Source: Enterobacter sp. JUb54
GTDB taxonomy: Bacteria; Pseudomonadota; Gammaproteobacteria; Enterobacterales; Enterobacteriaceae
Reading direction: 5' to 3'
Assembly: GCF_014298075.1 (NCBI RefSeq)
Contig: NZ_CP060418.1
Coordinates: 2,170,001-2,234,000 of the forward strand
Length of the DNA stretch: 64,000 nucleotides
Below, one piece after another: positions 59,479 through 64,000 of the stretch. The notes under the pieces were generated by a model that searched no databases, had not been told where the DNA came from, and saw only the letters and a list, made by a program, of their open reading frames with translations. The position numbers were made by a program, and so were the translations under genes. Position 1 is the stretch's first letter. The number at the start of each line of letters is the position of its first letter.

Positions 59479-61743
59479 CTACCCGTTATCCACGGTCTCG
59501 CCAAACCACTGATGATACCAACGCGGTAAAAGTTGATCTCGTAAGCCGTGGATTTGCCAGCTTTCTGCGGAAAAAATAACCGTTATTTGCCCCTGATGGG
59601 GCGTATCGAACCACCGGTAACCTTGCTGCCGGTAGCGCTGCACAACCTTATCCGCTGGCATGCGCCAGGCATTGTATCGCGACACCGACGCCAGCGCCGC
59701 CGCCCCGCCCACCCGCTGCAACAGCGCGAGGGAAGACGACGTATTGCTGCCATGATGCGGGACCTGGATAAGTGTAGACGCAAGATGCTGCCAGTAGTGA
59801 CTCATCATCGCGCGTTCTGCTGGAATTTCAATATCTCCGGTTAACAGAATGCTGTGTTTGCCATCGTCAATGCGCACCACGCAGGAGCGATTATTGCCCG
59901 TCGTGTTTGCCTCCGGGAGCGGCCAGAGTGCGCGGAAGGTCAATCCCTGCCAGCGCCAGCTTTCGCCTCGCCGGCACGGGAGATGCCCCTGCCAGCCAAG
60001 CGGACTGCGGATCCACAGGCTGGGCCAGGCCTGCAACAACGAATTCAGACCGCCGCGATGATCGAGGTGTTCATGACTCAAAATAATCCCCTCAGGACGC
60101 AGGTTATGCCAGCGCAACCACGGGATAATAATCTGCTGCCCACTATCGCCACCGGGCCAGGCCAACCCGGTATCATAGAGAATCGCCGCCCCTTCACGTT
60201 CAATAACCAGCGCCAGCCCCTGCCCGACATCAAGCATCGTGACCCGCCACTCCCCCTGCGGCAACGGGCGCCATAACGGCCAGCTCAACAGCACGGTGCT
60301 GCTGAGGCACAGCGCCGGGAGCGAACGCCAGGCATGAAAGCGCCAGATAAGGAGCCACAGCCAGGGCAGCAGGCTCACCCCGGCCCAGCGGAAATCCAGG
60401 CTCAGCCACCCTGACGGTAACAGCCGTAAAAACCAGAATAATCCGGCCAGCAGACGGTCAGCCAGCGGCCACAACGCCATCTCGAGAAACGTGGGACCAC
60501 TGAGATGCAGCAACATGGCCAGCAGAATGCAGGGAACGATAACAAAGGTAACCAGCGGCACGGCAATAAGATTAGCCAACCAGGAGGTCAGGCTGATGCC
60601 ATGGAAAATAACAATCTGAATGGGCAGCAGTAAAAACATCAGGCCCAGCTGCAGGTGACTTAATGCCAGTAGCTGCCGCAACGGCCAACGCCAGTTGTGC
60701 AACGACACGGGCACAACCTGATACCAGAAAATCAGCGTTGCGACTGCAAATACCGAAAGCCACAGGCTATCCGATAACACCGCCAGCGGGTCGGCAAGCA
60801 GAATCGCGCCAATACAGCATAACCACACCTGCCAGGGCGACCAGCGCTTGCCGGATAATCGCAAAGCGACCGCCGTGCCCAGCGCAATACAGGTCCGCAG
60901 GGCCGGCGGCTGCATGCCGGTCAACCAGGCGTAACCGAGGGCACAGATCAGTCCCGCGAGTAACGGCGTTTTCCAGTTGATCCATCGGCAGGGGAAAAAG
61001 AACTGCAGGCCACGTACTGCCAGCCCACCCAGCAGCGCACCTAGCGCGATATGCAAACCAGAGATCGCCATCAGATGGGAGGTTCCGGTCTCTTGCATCA
61101 GGCGTTTGATATCCCCGGGGATCACCAGGCGCTCCCCCATCCCGAGGCCGAGGATCACTGGCTGCCAGGGGAATGCCGCGAGAGTATGACCCAGCGAGGC
61201 CAGAAAGCGCGCCCGATAGCTGCATTCAGGGTCGAGCGCTTGTGCAGAGGTAAAGCGGCCGCTCAGAGAACGATGCTGCGATAGCGCGTAGCGCTGGCTG
61301 TCAAAGCCTCCGGCGTTAAGCTGGCTATGGACCGGACGAAGCCGGACCGCCATCTTCCAGCGCTGCCCGGCACAAGGCGCAATGGGAAGAGGATTGCCAT
61401 ACAGCGTAATCCCCGGGGCCGGAAACAGCCGCTGCCCGTTCAGGTGGGTGATAACCCCCTGATGGGTTGTCCCGGCGTCGGTCGCGGTCAGCGTTATCTC
61501 AACCGACGGGTGGCTACCGGCCAATGCGCGGGTTGGCCAGAGTGCCTGATGGGCGCTCAGCGCGCCCCAGGCAAAAAAGAGGATGGTCAGCGCCAGGTAG
61601 CGTAAGACGACATAGCGGGAAAACGAGATCGCGATGGCCCCGAGGATACATCCCTGAATGGTGCTCAGCGTCGGCAGCACCGGCAGTACCAACAGCGGAA
61701 ATATTCCGGCAATGACGCACCCTGCCAGCTGTGATAAACGCAT
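59479..61743 (-). CDS. ycaI: YcaI, ComEC/Rec2-family DNA-uptake channel protein
   Basis: 754 residues, ComEC/Rec2 family. An N-terminal OB-like DUF4131 segment with transmembrane helices leads to the competence domain (VILGLGMGERL, HLMAISGLHIALGALLGGLA, YAWLTGMQPPALRT) and a C-terminal metallo-beta-lactamase-like domain (MLDVGQGLALVIEREG, SHEHLDHRGG, LTGDIE, VPHHGSNTSSS). It should form the inner-membrane channel for single-stranded DNA. The start at 61743 has GGAGG upstream; the frame is open to 61890. The Sxy regulator gene is also in this window. Confidence 0.95.
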   Translation of the reverse strand: MRLSQLAGCVIAGIFPLLVLPVLPTLSTIQGCILGAIAISFSRYVVLRYLALTILFFAWGALSAHQALWPTRALAGSHPSVEITLTATDAGTTHQGVITHLNGQRLFPAPGITLYGNPLPIAPCAGQRWKMAVRLRPVHSQLNAGGFDSQRYALSQHRSLSGRFTSAQALDPECSYRARFLASLGHTLAAFPWQPVILGLGMGERLVIPGDIKRLMQETGTSHLMAISGLHIALGALLGGLAVRGLQFFFPCRWINWKTPLLAGLICALGYAWLTGMQPPALRTCIALGTAVALRLSGKRWSPWQVWLCCIGAILLADPLAVLSDSLWLSVFAVATLIFWYQVVPVSLHNWRWPLRQLLALSHLQLGLMFLLLPIQIVIFHGISLTSWLANLIAVPLVTFVIVPCILLAMLLHLSGPTFLEMALWPLADRLLAGLFWFLRLLPSGWLSLDFRWAGVSLLPWLWLLIWRFHAWRSLPALCLSSTVLLSWPLWRPLPQGEWRVTMLDVGQGLALVIEREGAAILYDTGLAWPGGDSGQQIIIPWLRWHNLRPEGIILSHEHLDHRGGLNSLLQAWPSLWIRSPLGWQGHLPCRRGESWRWQGLTFRALWPLPEANTTGNNRSCVVRIDDGKHSILLTGDIEIPAERAMMSHYWQHLASTLIQVPHHGSNTSSSLALLQRVGGAAALASVSRYNAWRMPADKVVQRYRQQGYRWFDTPHQGQITVIFSAESWQIHGLRDQLLPRWYHQWFGETVDNG

Positions 61744-61890
61744 GGAGACCTCCCTGTTAGCGGGAAGTATTGCGTGAATGCGGGAGAGCGTCAGCTGTCG
61801 TCCATCGGCTATGGATTGCGGTTTCCACAGAATTGGTCGGAGTGCTGCAAAGCGGAGAATAAACTGCGAGGAGCAGCAAATTGCGGGCAT

Positions 61891-61919
61891 AAAAAAAGCA
61901 CCAGTGAGGTGCTTTTTTT
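61891..61919 (-). terminator. Rho-independent terminator of ihfB
   Basis: AAAAAAAGCACC, AGTG, AGGTGCTTTTTTT is nearly symmetric, with T-runs on both strands. It lies between ihfB and ycaI and follows ihfB on the minus strand. Confidence 0.9.
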
Positions 61920-61953
61920 ATCTTCGGAGTACGTGGTCGCCGTCTGGCGAGAC

Positions 61954-62241
61954 TTACTCTTCGTAAATATTGGCGCGGTCGCGTAGTTCTTTCCCAGGCT
62001 TAAAGTGCGGAACGTACTTACCTTCCAGTTCGACTTTATCGCCAGTTTTCGGGTTACGCCCGGTGCGAGGTGCTCGATAGTGCAAAGAGAAGCTGCCGAA
62101 ACCGCGGATTTCAATGCGCTCACCTTGAGCAAGCGTTGAGGCCATATGCTCCAGCATCTCTTTAACAGCATCTTCAACCGCTTTCGCAGGAATGTGAGAT
62201 TGCTGGCTGGCAAGTCGTTCTATCAATTCGGACTTGGTCAT
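61954..62241 (-). CDS. ihfB: IhfB, integration host factor beta subunit
   Basis: 95-residue HU/IHF-family DNA-bending protein, partner of Ihf[15 protein letters not shown] forms the dimer helices; [14 protein letters not shown] and the DNA-intercalating arm [20 protein letters not shown] are intact, and the C-terminus is [14 protein letters not shown]. coli IhfB has 94 residues and ends IYG, so the last residues differ here. The start at 62241 has GGAGG upstream. It is downstream of rpsA, as in E. coli, and could be served by read-through from it. Confidence 0.97.
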   Translation of the reverse strand: MTKSELIERLASQQSHIPAKAVEDAVKEMLEHMASTLAQGERIEIRGFGSFSLHYRAPRTGRNPKTGDKVELEGKYVPHFKPGKELRDRANIYEE

Positions 62242-62287
62242 TATTCCTCCGGTTTCCTTCAAGGCAAATTAGCTAACTGCTTTAAAC

Positions 62288-62309
62288 AAGGGCGGCCGTA
62301 GCCGCCCTT
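62288..62309 (-). terminator. Hairpin after rpsA
   Basis: AAGGGCGGC, four-base loop, GCCGCCCTT gives a nine-base perfect stem 80 bases past the rpsA stop. The T-run on the minus strand is weak (TGTTTAAA), so partial read-through to ihfB is likely. Confidence 0.65.
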
Positions 62310-62391
62310 TGTGCATGATTACAGGACGAATCCTGCAATCTGTCAAGTAAACTCGTCATAATTCAGGTTGTTGTAACCTGAATGACTAAGA

Positions 62392-64000
62392 TTACTCGCC
62401 TTTAGCTGCTTTGAAAGCTTCAGCCATTGCGTTGTTAGAGAAGTTTGCATCTTCCTGTTTGTTAACAGTTGCGATTGCATCTTTCTCATCAGCTTCGTCT
62501 TTAGCACGAACAGACAGGCTGATTGCGCGGTTTTTACGATCAACGCCGGTGAACTTAGCTTCAACGTCGTCGCCAACGCTCAGAACCAGAGTTGCATCTT
62601 CAACGCGGTCGCGGGAAGCTTCAGAAGCGCGCAGGTAACCTTCAACGCCGTCAGCCAGTTCTACGGTTGCGCCTTTAGCGTCAACTGCAGTGACTTTACC
62701 GTTTACGATTGCGCCTTTCTTGTTCAGTGCAACCCAGTTGTTGAACGGATCTTCTGCGAGCTGTTTAACGCCCAGAGAGATACGCTCACGCTCTGCGTCA
62801 ACCTGCAGAACAACTGCTGCGATTTCGTCGCCTTTTTTGTATTCACGTACTGCTTCTTCGCCTGCAACGTTCCAGGAGATGTCAGACAGGTGAACCAGGC
62901 CGTCGATGCCGCCGTCCAGGCCGATGAAGATACCGAAGTCAGTGATAGACTTGATTTTACCTTCAACACGGTCGCCCTTGTTGTGGGTTTCCGCAAACTG
63001 CTGCCACGGGTTGTTTTTGCACTGCTTCAGACCCAGGGAGATACGACGACGTTCTTCGTCGATATCCAGAACCATAACTTCCACTACGTCGCCAACGTTA
63101 ACAACTTTGGACGGGTGGATGTTTTTGTTGGTCCAATCCATTTCGGATACGTGAACCAGGCCTTCAACGCCTTCTTCGATTTCAACGAAGCAGCCGTAGT
63201 CGGTCAGGTTGGTCACGCGACCGGTCAGTTTGGTACCTTCCGGATAACGCTTAGCGATAGCTACCCACGGATCTTCGCCCAGCTGTTTCAGGCCCAGAGA
63301 TACACGAGTACGCTCGCGGTCGAACTTCAGCACTTTAACAGTGATTTCGTCGCCAACGTTTACGATTTCGCTCGGGTGCTTAACGCGTTTCCACGCCATG
63401 TCGGTGATGTGCAGCAGGCCGTCAACGCCGCCCAGATCAACGAATGCGCCGTAGTCAGTGAGGTTCTTAACGATACCTTTGACTTCCATGCCTTCCTGCA
63501 GGTTTTCCAGCAGCTGATCGCGTTCTGCACTGTTTTCGGATTCGATAACAGCACGACGGGAAACAACAACGTTGTTACGCTTCTGGTCCAGCTTGATTAC
63601 TTTGAACTCAAGCTCTTTGCCTTCCAGGTGCAGCGTGTCGCGAACTGGACGAACGTCAACCAGGGAGCCTGGCAGGAACGCGCGAATACCATTCAGCTCA
63701 ACAGTGAAGCCACCTTTAACTTTGCCGTTGATGACACCGACTACAGTTTCAGCTTCTTCGTAAGCTTTTTCCAGCGTGATCCAAGCTTCGTGACGTTTAG
63801 CTTTCTCACGGGACAGCAGGGTTTCACCGAAGCCGTCTTCTACTGCATCCAGAGCAACGTCAACTTCGTCACCAACCTGGATTTCCAGCTCGCCCTGGGC
63901 GTTTTTGAACTGCTCTGCCGGAATGGCAGACTCAGATTTCAGACCGGCGTCAACCAGTACGATATCTTTGTCGATAGCAACAACAACACCACGAACGATG
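62392..64000 (-). CDS. rpsA: Ribosomal protein S1 (partial, N-terminus off the window)
   Basis: About 535 of the usual 557 residues are visible; the first 20 or so lie right of the window. S1 holds mRNA on the 30S subunit for translation initiation. Six S1 (OB-fold) repeats can be followed, for example [45 protein letters not shown] and [23 protein letters not shown] (each read as a block; key pattern G.V..G.V..LTDYG.FV.L). It is almost identical to E. coli S1. The C-terminus is [14 protein letters not shown]. Confidence 0.98.
   Translation of the reverse strand, partial: IVRGVVVAIDKDIVLVDAGLKSESAIPAEQFKNAQGELEIQVGDEVDVALDAVEDGFGETLLSREKAKRHEAWITLEKAYEEAETVVGVINGKVKGGFTVELNGIRAFLPGSLVDVRPVRDTLHLEGKELEFKVIKLDQKRNNVVVSRRAVIESENSAERDQLLENLQEGMEVKGIVKNLTDYGAFVDLGGVDGLLHITDMAWKRVKHPSEIVNVGDEITVKVLKFDRERTRVSLGLKQLGEDPWVAIAKRYPEGTKLTGRVTNLTDYGCFVEIEEGVEGLVHVSEMDWTNKNIHPSKVVNVGDVVEVMVLDIDEERRRISLGLKQCKNNPWQQFAETHNKGDRVEGKIKSITDFGIFIGLDGGIDGLVHLSDISWNVAGEEAVREYKKGDEIAAVVLQVDAERERISLGVKQLAEDPFNNWVALNKKGAIVNGKVTAVDAKGATVELADGVEGYLRASEASRDRVEDATLVLSVGDDVEAKFTGVDRKNRAISLSVRAKDEADEKDAIATVNKQEDANFSNNAMAEAFKAAKGE

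Noticed and set aside
1-64000. Prophage, integrative element, toxin-antitoxin or defence island
   Set aside because: No integrase, transposase, phage gene, toxin-antitoxin pair or recognised defence gene appears; almost every gene sits in its expected enterobacterial place.

Overview
The window is ordinary core chromosome of an enterobacterium, most likely the Klebsiella/Raoultella group. The gene order follows the E. coli K-12 stretch from yccA through ompA, fabA, pqi, pyrD, ssu, pepN, ompF, mukB and msbA to rpsA. The porin at 39375-40460 has the OmpK35 type of constriction loop, csgI (yccT) is missing between yccU and mgsA, and two 127-bp ERIC repeats are present. The genus call is an inference; the species cannot be fixed by reading alone. 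I see no tRNA, rRNA, insertion sequence, prophage gene or CRISPR array.

Layout. 1-3.8 kb: the start of an OppA-type peptide-binding protein (cut by the window edge), yccA, tusE, acyP, and a small lineage-variable pair (a secreted PEBP/YbcL-like protein plus an AraC-family regulator). 3.9-12.1 kb: rlmI, hspQ, yccU, mgsA, helD, yccF, yccS, sxy. 12.4-17.7 kb: SOS-controlled sulA, ompA, matP, the Lon-like ycbZ, fabA with overlapping FadR/FabR sites, and the 55-residue rmf. 18-27.2 kb: pqiABC, uup, rlmL, ycbX, zapC. 27.5-33 kb: pyrD, with a PurR box and a leader hairpin, divergent from the sulfonate operon ssuEADCB. 33-42.5 kb: pepN, pncB, asnS, ompF, aspC, gloC. 42.5-53.4 kb: mepK and ldtD (murein), the cmoM-mukF-mukE-mukB operon, elyC. 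53.4-64 kb: ycbJ, then ycaI-msbA-lpxK-ycaQ-ycaR-kdsB (lipid A and Kdo supply and export), ihfB, and rpsA cut by the right edge.

Functional themes. Chromosome organisation and division genes are concentrated here (sulA, matP, zapC, mukBEF, ihfB). So are envelope genes (ompA, ompF, pqiABC, ldtD, mepK, elyC, lpxK, msbA, kdsB). Nucleotide and cofactor supply is represented by pyrD and pncB, and sulfur scavenging by ssu and tusE.

I did not find a convincing undescribed multi-gene system. The best leads are single proteins or sites. YcbZ has kept the Lon Ser-Lys protease dyad with Lon spacing but has lost the ATPase P-loop and Walker B acids. YcbJ looks like a kinase-fold protein without catalytic residues. 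Other leads are the PEBP-AraC pair, a possible NadR box at pncB, and the two ERIC elements in leader regions.
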